Notes under the pieces: generated by a model
Told to the model about the DNA's origin: nothing
Databases searched by the model: none
The model's input: only the letters and a program-made list of their open reading frames with translations
Translations under genes and position numbers: made by a program
Shown: positions 44,475 to 55,844 of the stretch, piece by piece
Layout: every line of letters starts with the position of its first letter
Numbering within the stretch: the stretch's first letter is position 1
NCBI GenBank assembly: GCA_950295325.1
Contig: OX485806.1
Coordinates: 24,988,001-25,048,000 of the forward strand
Length of the DNA stretch: 60,000 nucleotides
Source of the DNA: Polytrichum commune
Taxonomy: Eukaryota > Streptophyta > Polytrichopsida > Polytrichales > Polytrichaceae
Reading direction: 5' to 3'

Positions 44475-44979
44475 AGGGCCACTTCACACGCAAGACTAAG
44501 ATTCCGTGACCATTACACTTCAAGCACTCTCATTGGTGGAAAAGGTGGAGCTGGTCCAAGTTCGCTTCACACTACGCTTGAGGGACCACCGGAGTATGTG
44601 AATGCAAGAATGGTGTGAAGTCTACATGGATTCCTACATGGCATCGATTGGATCATGTTTCCATGGTCACTTGGACTATTTTCAAAAACCACCTCTTGGA
44701 GGTAGACCTAACACGAAACTGGGAGATCATGACACCCCGAACGCTCACAACCGTTGATATATTATATTTTTTATCATGCCTGAAGACCCGCATGAATAAA
44801 AACTCATTGCAAAAGCATTTGGTTGAGGGCCCGGCCACATATGACTTCACACTACACTTGAGGGTCCGTGACCACCTTACATGAATTTAGAGGTGCCTCG
44901 AAACGGCCTTTGGACACTTTTCTTTTGGGCTCTCACAATCTCATGGTCACGGCTCTTGGCTCGTGTGTGAAATGGGCCC
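44475..44979. mobile_element. GGGCC-ended TIR element (505 bp)
   Basis: Left end AGGGCCACTTCACACGCAAG and right end reading CTCGTGTGTGAAATGGGCCC form an imperfect inverted repeat of about 37 bp that also includes TCCGTGACCA / TGGTCACGG. TCA flanks both sides (44472-44474, 44980-44982), a plausible 3-bp duplication. This fits a PIF/Harbinger-like non-autonomous element unrelated in its interior to 36145-37231. Confidence 0.55.
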
Positions 44980-46262
44980 TCAGTGTAGTGTCTTGAGTCG
45001 GCTTAAATCCCCCCCCCCCCGGAAAATTAAAGAAGGACATTCATGTCACCATAATTTACATGCAATGTGGAGTCCTTGAGTGCCGGCCACGAGTTTGTTT
45101 CTTGGAAAGTTCAAAATCCCATACATGTACAATGAGTGAATGGAAAGCAACAAGAAGAAGAAGAAGAGAAAGAGAATTTCAAGGGCATTGATGAGCAATC
45201 ATGGGCACCCTAGCGGACGTTGCACTTTAACTTTGCCCCAGGTGGGATTGGCAATGGCATATACATATGATGTGGTCTTGGAATAAAACTCCCCTATGTA
45301 CGGGATTTTTGATCTCATATTCAAGCATACACCTACAACTTAAACGGATTGCTATTTTCAAAAACTTTTCGTAGTTCATAAAGGTGTTTTTCAACCAATC
45401 GTGCAATCGTTTGTTTGAACTACACGTATACAAGTGCTAAAGGTCTAAGAATTAAAGCGTATTTTGCATGTACGATTCAAGAGTTTGATGATGAGTTAGA
45501 TATTCATATGGTCTCTAAAAAGTAGGAGGAGAGGGGCTATGGTCTTGATTTGGATTTGCTGACCATGTCCTAATCTTGTGTTTCATATCCTACGAGAAGT
45601 GGTCTGATGGGAAAAAAATAACCATTTAAGATTCATCTAGCCTTAGTTCTCCAAACACATCGTACAGTTATCTCCTAAAATCAAGCTCTCCACACACATG
45701 TTGTGTGCACTTTGTTTCACATGACGGTTTTACCTTTGGAAGTAAGTCCCACGTTATACTTGGGGCCGGATTGAGGGCCGGCCTAAACTCTAAAAATTCG
45801 GCCCAATGGATCTCTTGGTTTTATCGAATCTAGCCCAAGGGCCTTATATTAGGGTTGGGTCCAAACACTCACTCATCCCACGTAGTGTCCTAGGTAACAT
45901 AATTTTGGCGCCAAACGTTCGGGCCAACTTGAAGAAATCAGGACAAGCTTTTCCTCGGCCCAAACTCTCAACATGGATTGGGTTGGGTTGGGCTCTTTAA
46001 TTGGATAATGAACATCTCTATTGTTGGTTCATAAAAGGTTGATTCTCTTCACTACACTTTCTTCTCAACACACATTAGGACCTAAAATCAGACCTCATCA
46101 CTTTACATGTGACAAGGTTGGACTTGCAACGTGGTAATAAAATTGGGCCAAATTGAGAGCTTAATTGCACATGAATCGGACGCATGCTCGGGCCAACCCC
46201 AACCCGTGCATAAAGTGGGCCTATATAGTTGTGATGTTAGGAAACTTTCCACCTAACCTAAC
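44980..46262. other. Intergenic stretch before the NRAMP gene
   Basis: Contains a poly-C run near 45008. No gene seen. Confidence 0.5.
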
Positions 46263-48049
46263 TTGAAAGTTAAGTTGATATTCTTCTCAAAACACTCAAA
46301 TTCTGCAAGCCATGTGGCCAGGCCCTTCACTGCAACGCCCAGCACGCAGTGCCCTTATTCCGTACACGTGGCAGTCTCCCGACCCTCGGATCCATCCCGA
46401 TCTCTCCTCACGTCGAGGGTGGCACCGTCAACGAGGGCCACGATGGATTCCCCTCCGGATGAAGAGCGGATGATTTCACTTTCAGATGATATCTGTCCAT
46501 CAGTGAGGAGGGCCATGCCCAAGGGCGGAGCCTGGAGTGCTTGCTCTTGGAGAAAGAGTTCTGCCCATCGCAACCGAGATTCGCACTCGGTTTCGAGGCC
46601 GATTTCAACCACGCCAAGCTCCTAGACCCGCTGCATTAAGCTTCTATAGCCTCCGTCCACGCACAGAAACTTACGGCGTCGAAATTGGTGCCGTACAGGT
46701 GAAATTCTCTCTATTTCTATCGCCAGATCTAACTCTTGCACCGTCTCTTGCAAAGCCTCGCTCCTTGCCTTCCTTGTTTTGTGAAATTTGGGTGATATTT
46801 GGTGAAATTTTCATTTCTGTAGTCTGGAATTGAGCGATGGTAGACTCGATCCGGTCCCGTTAACCTTGAATGTGAGTATTTGATCCTTCTAGGGTTACTT
46901 TTGCTTGCACTTGTACTAAGGTAGGGTTTGGTAAGCTTTGTAGCTTTTTTCTTCATTCGTATTCTGGAATTCGTAGAGGTGAAATGCGAGCTTGTGGTAG
47001 ACTTCTCGTTCTCGTTTTTATTATATAAAGCTCTGCGACCTCTCATTCAGATTATTCCGGAGAGTTCTTGGCTACTCATCGAATTTTTCGGAACTCAAGT
47101 TTGTTGAGAGTGTTTCTTGCATGTAGTTATATTTTGCACTTTGGTGCTGGATGTTCAATGGGCAATTTAGTGACGCATGAAGGAAATTCACGGTGAATTG
47201 GAGTGGTTCCTAGGTCTCTATTGTGGTTGGTTACGTCGACGCTGAGAAATTTTCTTGTGTTCAGAATGTTGTCCACATTATCAGGACCAATTGGAGTCTT
47301 CATTCATAAATAGTGTTTTGCATGCAATCTTTGATATGTTGTAAAGTCTGTGCCTGGATAATGATACCAAGGTAGGACTTCCACCCTTAGTGGCATATGC
47401 AAGTTTTAACCGGCTGAATTGTTTCTAAGTCATTCAATGTCTGAACATTCTACACCGAAATAAGACTTCTGTCTGGACTGGTGTATGACATGTCAACTTC
47501 TTCAATAGCTATTCTGCTAGCTCTGGTTTCTACTGTCCTTTTTAGTCTCTAGTGTTTGTATTCACTTTCCTGACTTGTATTGCAGTTCACAACAACAAAC
47601 AGGATATCAAAGTTCAGCTGGACTAAGGAGCTGATGACTGCAATTGTTTAAAGATATCTATCTATTCCTCACTTGTGTTACTCAACACAAGCTTTGGAGG
47701 GTTCAATTGGACCTTCATGTTTGTTGATATATTGGAGGAGCGTCCTGTGTTGAAACTGGATACAGAATTGAGATTGTGTTTAGGTTCATTCCCTTGAGTG
47801 TACTTTGAAGAGGGACTATCAACTTGTACTCAAATTTTTTACGGAAGGATTTTGGTACCCCTCTCCACACACAAGTTTGTGAGGTTCATGATGATACACT
47901 CTTAAAATTTTGGCGTTGCTTCAACATGGGAAATGATGTTCCTTTATGGAGTTGTACATTCTAGGAGCATTCATTTGAAAACATTTGAGTGACAGCATCA
48001 CTGTAGTGTGAGGGATATTGACATTTCGGAAGACTTTGGGAGAACGGTC
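46263..48049 (+). promoter_or_regulatory. Probable spliced 5' leader of the NRAMP gene
   Basis: A GC-richer exon-like stretch (about 46300-46697) ends GCCGTACAG/GTGAAA. A pyrimidine-rich acceptor TTGTATTGCAG precedes 47586, the probable start of the exon that contains the main ATG. Upstream ATGs exist, notably 46441, which opens a 61-codon frame (MDSPPDEERM..) stopping at 46625, so uORF control is possible. No TATA box was assigned. Confidence 0.4.
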
Positions 48050-51000
48050 ATGGATTCTTCACCAGCCATGGCATCGGATTTTGAGCCACTTGTGCATTCA
48101 CGAGAGTGGGATGAGGGTGACCACAAACCAACTGGCAGTAGGTTTGAAGATTCAGAGGTAGAAAGAGCATACGAACGATCAGAGCAAGTGGATGTAAATT
48201 TTGGTGAAGAATGTGCTGAGGATTTGGAAGGAGAAGACCGAGATTTTCTCCCAAAGTTCTCCTGGAAAAAGATGTGGATGTTTGCCGGACCTGGATTTCT
48301 TATGAGTATTGCATATCTGGATCCTGGAAATATTGAGAGTGATCTACAATCAGGTGCAACTGCAGGCTATGCACTTCTCTGGTTGCTAATGTGGGCTACA
48401 GTCATGGGCCTTCTTATTCAAAAGCTAGCCGCAAGACTTGGAGTTGCTACAGGTAGCCACTTGGCGGAGCTTTGTAGGGAGGAGTACCCGGTGTGGGCAC
48501 GTTTGGTTCTTTGGGTTATGACAGAGGTTGCAATAATTGGTGCTGATGTTCAACAGGTCATTGGAAGTGCTATTGCTTTCAGGATCCTTTCGAATGGTTA
48601 TATACCTCTTTGGGCTGGTGTACTGATCACTGGTATTGATGGGTATGTGTTCATCATTCCAAAAATTGGTTATCAACTCTCCACAACTCACTTGTGACTG
48701 AGTATAATGTTTTGTGTTTGGTTCATGCATACATGTGAGGAACATCATAGTTTCTTTATTCATTATTTCTAAATGTAAAGCTTAGCTGAATATAGAAGTC
48801 TGAGAAGTGCGGTATTGGAGTAATCAGATTGTCATTTCAAATGATTTGCTTTCTGTAACTAAATATTGTTTTACTAGTATCATTGGACTTTAATTTTAGT
48901 TGAGGTCTCTATCAGTAGACTTATGCCTGTGAAGGCATGAAATTTATCAGCTTGTCATATTTTATAAGTTGTTCTTCATTTTCCTTGCCTTTTAGAAGGA
49001 TTGAAAGCTCACTCTCTTGTCTTCTCGTCTTTAATTTTTTCCTAATCTTTTTCTTCTCTTAGTCTTTAGGGGCTTTCTTCTCAATGAGCTATGAGACATG
49101 CAAGTAGCTATAATCTCTGCAACCTTATTTGAAAGCATGGGGTTTTGAATTTCTACAGATCACTAAGGACTTGTATTTCTGTAGAAGATATAAGCCTGGT
49201 TTCATGACCTTTTAGTCAAAAGGAATAGGAGGTTCTTGCATTGGCAGTTTTTGCACAAGAATATTGAAAGTAGCTTCAAAACTGTGCAGGTTTTTATTTC
49301 TTTTCCTGGAGAACTTTGGGGTGCGGAAATTGGAGGCTCTGTTCTGTGTATTTATTGGAATCATGGGACTCTCTTTTGCTTGGATGTTTGGTGAGACCAA
49401 TCCAGATGTGAAAGCAATGGCGTCTGGTGTGTACCTAACCTCGCTTTCTGTGACATCCTCTTTCAAGCACTTTCTGTCTGCCATACATATCTTTTCCACA
49501 AGTTGTATGTGTAATTGCATCCTCTTATGGCTAAGTTCTTGCATGGTGCAGGTCTTGTGTTCCCCTCCGTACCTAGAACTGCCGTAGACAAAGCTGTTGG
49601 AATTGTAGGGGCTGTTATCATGCCACACAACATATTCTTGCATTCAGCGCTGGTTCAATCCCGGAATATAGATACCACCAAGAAGAGCCGTATTCGGGAA
49701 GCCCTTCGATACTACAACATTGAATCAATGGTTGCTCTTTTCATATCTTTCCTTATCAATCTTTGCATCATGGCTATATTTGCCAAAGCCTTTTTTGGAA
49801 AGGAGGAGGCTGGCATCATTGGACTTGCAAATGCTGGGGAGTATCTCCAGATGAGGTATGGAGGTGGTTTTTTCCCGATCTTATACATTTGGGCAATTGG
49901 GTTGCTAGCGGCTGGTCAGAGCAGCACCATGACAGGCACTTACACAGGTTAGCTTGCTTCTTCTTTTGGTTTGACTTCTGACGTATTGTATGCTGTTGGG
50001 TATAAATCAGCAATTGTCCAGATTGTATTATGCCCTTTTCTACTGAATTTTAGGCTTATTCTTGCTTCCTAAGGGAGTAACTTTCACATGGCTGGTGGAT
50101 ACTTCTGAAGGCCAGCTATGGATATATATTCCAACCTGTTATCATTAGTGGTTCATGCATAGTCAATTGTCCTCCCAAGTGGGTTGATTATATGTGGTTA
50201 TGGACAAAGTTTAATTGGAAAGTTGGCCTTTGCTCATCAGGCCAATTTGTAATGGCCGGTTTTCTCAACTTGCGCGTGAAGAAGTGGATTCGAGTGGTTG
50301 TCACACGGGGCGTGGCTATTGTGCCTACGATTGTTGTGGCTCTCCTTTTTGACAGCTCAGAGAATGAGCTAGATAACTTGAGCGAGTGGCTTAACGTGCT
50401 GCAGTCCATCCAACTCCCATTTGCTCTAATCCCTTTACTCTGCCTGGTTTCCAATAAAAGGGTGATGGGTGTTTTTGTCATTGGGAAAGTTATGAAGGTA
50501 CATTATTAGCCATTATTTTGATTCTGTTTGCCAGAACTTTACATATTATGAAGCTAGGATCTAACAAGGATGCATGCAGCTTGAATAAGCATATGTGTGG
50601 GTTCTTCTGTATTACTAATTGTCAATAGAAAGTATTGGGAATATAATCGATGGTTATATCGAAATGATCAACAGAGGTCATATTGTAGGTTCAATCAATA
50701 TCTTCTTGTGAAAACGTATCTCCTGAAATTTGTTCTCCCTGCTTTGTATAAAAGTGGACATCAAGATGGATATGGGTTCTTTTCTGTTGAATTATGTCTC
50801 TAAAGTTAATAATCTGGTACTTCTTGCAGGTGATAGCATGGAGCATCGCGGGATTAGTATTAGCCATCAATATGTACCTACTGGCAGTATCTGTGCTGAG
50901 CAGCATTGTAGAATCGGTTGTTGTAATTTCACTTTTGGGAGTTGCTACAGTTTTGTATGTGGCCTTTGTGTGCTACTTGGTTTTGGAACCTGCGCAAGAG

Positions 51001-51648
51001 GATGGGAACTGGATGTACATCAAGCGGATGTATCTGTCGCACAGGTCAGAATGTTTCTTCAGACTGAGGCCCTCTTATGAAAACTCTTTAGTCCAAACTT
51101 TAAACCTCATCATAAATGTGGCAGACTGTTAATTATAGCGAGGGAGAAAATGTCCACGTGATGGTATTGAAGTACCATGCGTCCACTATTCATTTATTCT
51201 TCCAAGGTGGTAAATACAAAGCAGGACTGTGGGCCATTGCTCTTGAGGTTTTCACCCAAAATCTTTAAAGTTTCTGTCACAGCAATTAAAAGTCTCACGA
51301 GTTTTCTCCTCTTTTTCAGGGTAAGATGCATATCTGTGAACAATAAAGTAATGCAAATGGGAGAACAAGAGCTTGTGAGCTCTGGTTTTGAAGACTGGTG
51401 AGGATAGTTGGAACATTTTTTATCATTTGTAGACCCTGAATACTGGGGTTCTTTCCACAACTACAAAATCGTCTTACTTGTACAACATATTAAAGGTTGA
51501 GGCCTTTTAATATTTCTGGATAAAGTTCATACACGTTGAGTTGGAACTGAACAGTGTCTTTGGTGAATGCAGGAATGACTTGCAATTCAGGACGACAACA
51601 GATGCAAGTAAAGACAGTGAGATTACTAATTTAGTTTCAAGTACATAG
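48050..51648 (+). CDS. NRAMP-family divalent metal transporter
   Basis: Proton-coupled transporter of Fe, Mn and related divalent metals, a polytopic membrane protein; plant relatives act at vacuolar, endosomal or plasma membranes. Exons: 48050-48642, 49290-49426, 49552-49947, 50241-50497, 50830-51044, 51320-51397, 51573-51648. Total 1,752 nt, 583 aa, all GT-AG and in frame. Metal-site motifs are intact: DPGN (aa 91-94, TM1) and MPHN (aa 267-270, TM6). The family signature [20 protein letters not shown] spans aa 365-384. An acidic cytosolic N-terminus (~70 aa) precedes TM1. After the last TM the tail [12 protein letters not shown] continues through two small exons, making the protein longer than the typical 510-550 aa. 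An earlier in-frame GTG at 48008 is not used. It resembles the Arabidopsis NRAMP2/3/4 group more than EIN2. Confidence 0.95.
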
Positions 51649-53736
51649 ATATCAGTGATCAGTGGATCCCAACATCAAGTAAGAAAGATGTTCTAAGAAA
51701 ATTGTTGTTCTCCTGCTCGGGGATGAACAATCTGTGCATTAGTTATGGATTAACCTGGTACATTAGTTTGCTTAAGCTCTATTAGGTGCAGAGAGAAGTG
51801 CTAAATGGTAGGTCATCCGTATTCAATTTCTTGCGATTCCTCTATTGAGTTTAATCTGCAACAAGTGATTATGCTGCTACAACCCTGCAGCACTATTTGA
51901 GGGTGCAGCCTGCCATCTATGGATATATCTCTTATTACTGTACTTAGTTCTCTCTGGCCAATCACTTCACCTATTTACCCAGTGGACGGTTCCCTTGGTG
52001 TTACTTTACTTGTATCAGGATGAGCAAAGAGTTCACATGCAAAGCTGCAGCAACATGGACCTATGTGTGAAAGTTAAATCTCAGCACTTAAAATAAGCGT
52101 CAGTCTGGTTATCTAGGGTATGGATTCCTAACTTACTGATTTTGGTTGATAAATATCAAATGCATTTCTATACAATTTCTTGGGCTAGAACCAGAGTACT
52201 ATGAGGTATTTCACAACCATTTGGGCTATATGAACAACCAGAACTTTAAGTTACTCTAGGGTTCCGTACCAGGTAATCAACACGAGAAATCAAAGAAATA
52301 AATCGATAACAGTCTGCGAGCCTGGAGGTGGCATGCTAACTGTACTTAACCTGTACATGTCTACAAATTTGTCCAGGCCAACATGTTCCCCGGGTCTTGC
52401 TAAAAAATTAGTAGACTTAGAGCAAAATGTTCACACATGTAGTTATTGAAATCACCTCCAAAAGGTTGATCATGAAATTGCTCGTATGGTTATCTGAATT
52501 AGTCATGAAGTACTCATATCTCAAGATTGTTTTGACCTTTTGATCACTTCGAGATCATGTTATGCTTGAAACTTTTTAATGAAAGTATCCAAATTAGGGC
52601 TGTCTACCTTATGTTCACCAACTCAAGCATTATGTAAACACACACAAAAGAAAGCAATCACATTAACCACTGCCAGCAGGATGAGAGGAACCAAATGTCA
52701 TGATCTGTTGCAGTCAAAGTTTGTCATTCTGATGGCTTTTCGTACCATAATAACTTAGTAACTCGTCAAATTTTGACACCATGTCTCTATTTCATATCTT
52801 TATAGTGAGTCTGCCATAAGTCACGCACCTTTGAAAACTTCATATGATGTGAATGTAGATTGGATTCAGCAAGAAAAAAGTGCCTGCACTGATGAACTAG
52901 TACAGAAATACGTTGGAGTTTGGCATCAGCAGTGTCATTGATTGCATTGGGGATTATTATCAGATCTGGTTGTCCATGCTGAAAGGATTACTGTAGGCTG
53001 AAAGCAGGTTGGGCGGAAAATGATTTGAAAAAACCAAGCCTAGTGTTTTTGGAATTAATGAGTCAAATGGCCCAAATGGAAGGATAATTTATCATAAAAA
53101 TAAATATTAGGATATTTTTCAACACTCACTAATTTCTCATCCTCATCAAGGGGATGGAACATATGATTGATTTGTCTCTCTTAGCCATGCTTGCAAATTT
53201 TCAAACAACCTCTATTGAACATGAGCACAAAACAATAGAAAGATCGTTCACAACTCTAATTAGGATACTAACATGTTTTAATCTAAACTCTAAAAGTTAA
53301 CATCACGTGCTTAGCCGCCATGAATGAATGAAAAATAAGTTAAAGTACGTGAATTTGTATGTAAGATATGTTATGTGCCTAAATAAATAATTATATGTAT
53401 ACATTTTTGCCTAGTTTTTCATAATACTCAAGTGAGTATTATTACGCATGCTTTCCACATCATGGTACATGCTTTCCACTAATGATGGACTAGTATACAA
53501 GTCAATGCATGATATCAATACAAAACATAAGTGAAGCCATGAAAGGTTGCATACCATACATACATGCGTAATTTGACCAATCAGTAAATAAATATTATCT
53601 CATTTATTTTGGGGTTCCCTGTTGATTGTCTTAGCAGAGTTCCTAATGGTAGAGAATAAGCATATTCTTGAGCCAAAATTGAATTGATCTCACAACAGTT
53701 TACAAGAGAAGATAGTAACTTGTTTTCACAAAATTT
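51649..53736. other. NRAMP 3' flank and AT-rich intergenic DNA
   Basis: No gene or recognisable element; frames are short and random-looking. Confidence 0.5.
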
Positions 53737-53882
53737 CACTTTTCTAAATTGCAAAAACATTAGTCAAAACTAGTTCAACAAAGGATGATATTATTGAAAG
53801 ATGGAGTTGTGAAGTGAACAATTTTGCGCTTTGTTGAACTAGTCATGACTAATGTTTTTGCAATTTAGAAAAGCGAAAGTGG
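53737..53882. other. Near-perfect 45-bp-arm hairpin
   Basis: Left arm 53737-53783 contains TTTCTAAATTGCAAAAACAT then TAGTTCAACAAAG. Right arm 53829-53882 contains CTTTGTTGAACTA and ATGTTTTTGCAATTTAGAAA. Only about two mismatches occur over the inner 44 bp, with a 45-nt loop. The size and pairing would suit a plant miRNA precursor, but a small palindromic transposon is equally possible. Confidence 0.75.
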
Positions 53883-53921
53883 TGTCATAGAATTGGTGAC
53901 AAAATTGGAAGACTAGTAAGA

Positions 53922-54095
53922 TGGTCTCACACAATGAGAGAACTTTGTGTACCCAACTTATGATGTGGGTCAAAACCATCCAATTCCCATATTGATACTT
54001 GGTTGTTGTCACACAATGAGAGAACCTTTGTATACCCAAGATGATATTTGGATCAAAATCATCTTAGTACCATATTAATATCATACCGTGTATGG
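53922..54095. repeat. 85-bp tandem duplication
   Basis: Two units share GTCACACAATGAGAGAAC (GTCTCACAC.. in the first), TGT(G/A)TACCCAA and CCATATT(G/A)AT, starting at about 53922 and 54007. Confidence 0.7.
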
Positions 54096-54202
54096 TTTTT
54101 AGTGTCACACACTATTGCTGAATTATCCAAACTAAATGTCTAGGGGCCTAATAGTGTCACATCCGTTAATAGTCATCACAAATAACTTGAAGTGCATAAC
54201 TA

Positions 54203-54600
54203 TTTAGGGTATTATATTTAGGTAGCATATTGGAGTGCTTGAGATGATAGTTTTACATTTTAGTATGCAAGAGGAAAATATTATTGAGCGTACTAATGCC
54301 AAATGTTATGTATTTACAATTTAGCATACAAAAGGAAAATATTATTGAGCATACTAATGCCAAGTGTCATGTATTTATAATTTAGTATGCAAGAGGAAGA
54401 TACTATATTATTGAGCACAATATTGACAAGTGTTCACACTTGTGGTCAACTTGTTGTCCATTGTGTAACCTAGGGATAGACCTCATGATAGTATTGAGCA
54501 CACCAATGCCAACTGTCATGACATTACACTAATGCTTGAGTTGTTGGCCATTAGTGTAACCTACAATAGACCTTATAAAAGGATAAGTGACACTAAATAC
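54203..54600 (+). repeat. Dispersed repeat family B, copy 4, with internal triplication
   Basis: Follows the block order of copy 1 from GAGTGCTTGAGATGATAG to GTGACACTAAATACCACACA. The block TTTAGTATGCAAGAGGAAAA...GAGC(A/G)TACTAATGCCAA occurs three times in tandem (about 65-bp period, 54250-54430) where other copies have one or two. Confidence 0.65.
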
Positions 54601-55429
54601 CACACACGGCATAAAATAATTTTACCTAGGTATGAAGGTTCTGGCATGATGTATAGACCCAACTCTATACATAATATATGTTATGGACAAATATTCGCAC
54701 CCAGTCAATATAAAAAAGAATGCAATACTACACCATCTATGGTATTTAGTGCCACATGCGTAATATTTGCCACCTACCTTATTCGAGGTGTACGACCAGC
54801 CCTAGTGCATTCCACATGACAAAACGACCTGGCTTCCCACCCTTGGGCATTACCATATTTATAGCAAAGAGATTGAAAGGCATTCACCTAACTAAGCAGG
54901 TCTCCAGGATCTGAAGGTAAATGATGATAAAACTGGGATTAGTATACGTTACAAATACAAGAACTGAATGTTGTTTATACAAGTCTCTCCAGTGAATTCC
55001 GGACCGGACCTAACCTACAAAATTGAGGAACCTTGCATGCTAAGGTCCTTGGAATGCCAATAAGGTCAATATATATGTATACAGGTGGTGTTGAATGCTA
55101 TCTCACAAGAATAAATTAAATGCCTAGCGAGGTGCTGGGCTTGGGCTCGACACACGCTGAAGCTGGGCAGTGAAGTTGGTGCAGATGGGCCGCAAAGGTG
55201 AGTGCATGGTGCGCATCTCACCATGCCTCTTCTTCTCTCCTGCATTTTTGGTCTGCCGATCCGGATGATAAAAGTCAAAAAATTATCCTTACCTTGAAAG
55301 GAAAACAATTGGAATAGAAGAACCAAAGATTGCAGGAAGGTGGTAAGAACCATACGTTCTCTAGGGTAAGTAGGTCTAAAATGGACAAGCTCTGCACCCA
55401 CTTCTCTTATGATATTAAAGATATGATTA
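54601..55429. other. Intergenic region downstream of the second KIN-12 gene
   Basis: No supported coding region. A short inverse CACTAAATACCA/ATGGTATTTAGTG motif near 54740 resembles family B ends. Part of 55066-55300 may be 3' UTR of the minus-strand kinesin. Confidence 0.35.
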
Positions 55430-55690
55430 GGACAAGATGACTAGCAAATGAAATTCAAGCCCGTAGCCATATTTTCCTCATTAATTTTCGGAGCTCATAT
55501 GAATATCTTATTCATAATCAAAGTAGAGATTCTCTGTGATAAAATGAACATGTAGGTTCCACCCAATTATGTTGAACCTAGAATGGGTAAGAAATTTTGA
55601 GGACATAGCCCAATCTATTCTGAACATATGTTGTTCTTCTGTCCGTTCTTAAATCCACACCTAATCACACCACTCAAATATAGGTGTCCA
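55430..55690. repeat. Dispersed repeat family C, second copy
   Basis: Same orientation on the + strand as 25905-26185 and co-linear with it over about 260 bp. Confidence 0.75.
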
Positions 55691-55844
55691 ATTAAGATAA
55701 GCATCCAAATTAGGCTTCCTTTACCAGTTTGCTTACTTTAGCATAGAGGCCAAATAATTGGCCCTAATTTGGTTACTTATGCCTACTCGGACTCATACAC
55801 TTCTGTGTGGGTGATGAATTTTAAGCAGAAAAGCGAGAGCGAAC

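Noticed and set aside
46441-46625. 61-codon frame starting MDSPPDEERM
   Set aside because: Considered as an independent gene; its position in a leader-like exon upstream of NRAMP and lack of recognisable domain make a uORF or chance frame more likely.
55066-55401. Minus-strand 111-codon frame downstream of the second KIN-12 gene
   Set aside because: Considered as an additional kinesin exon; no coiled-coil character and no phase-compatible junction could be justified. It may be 3' UTR.
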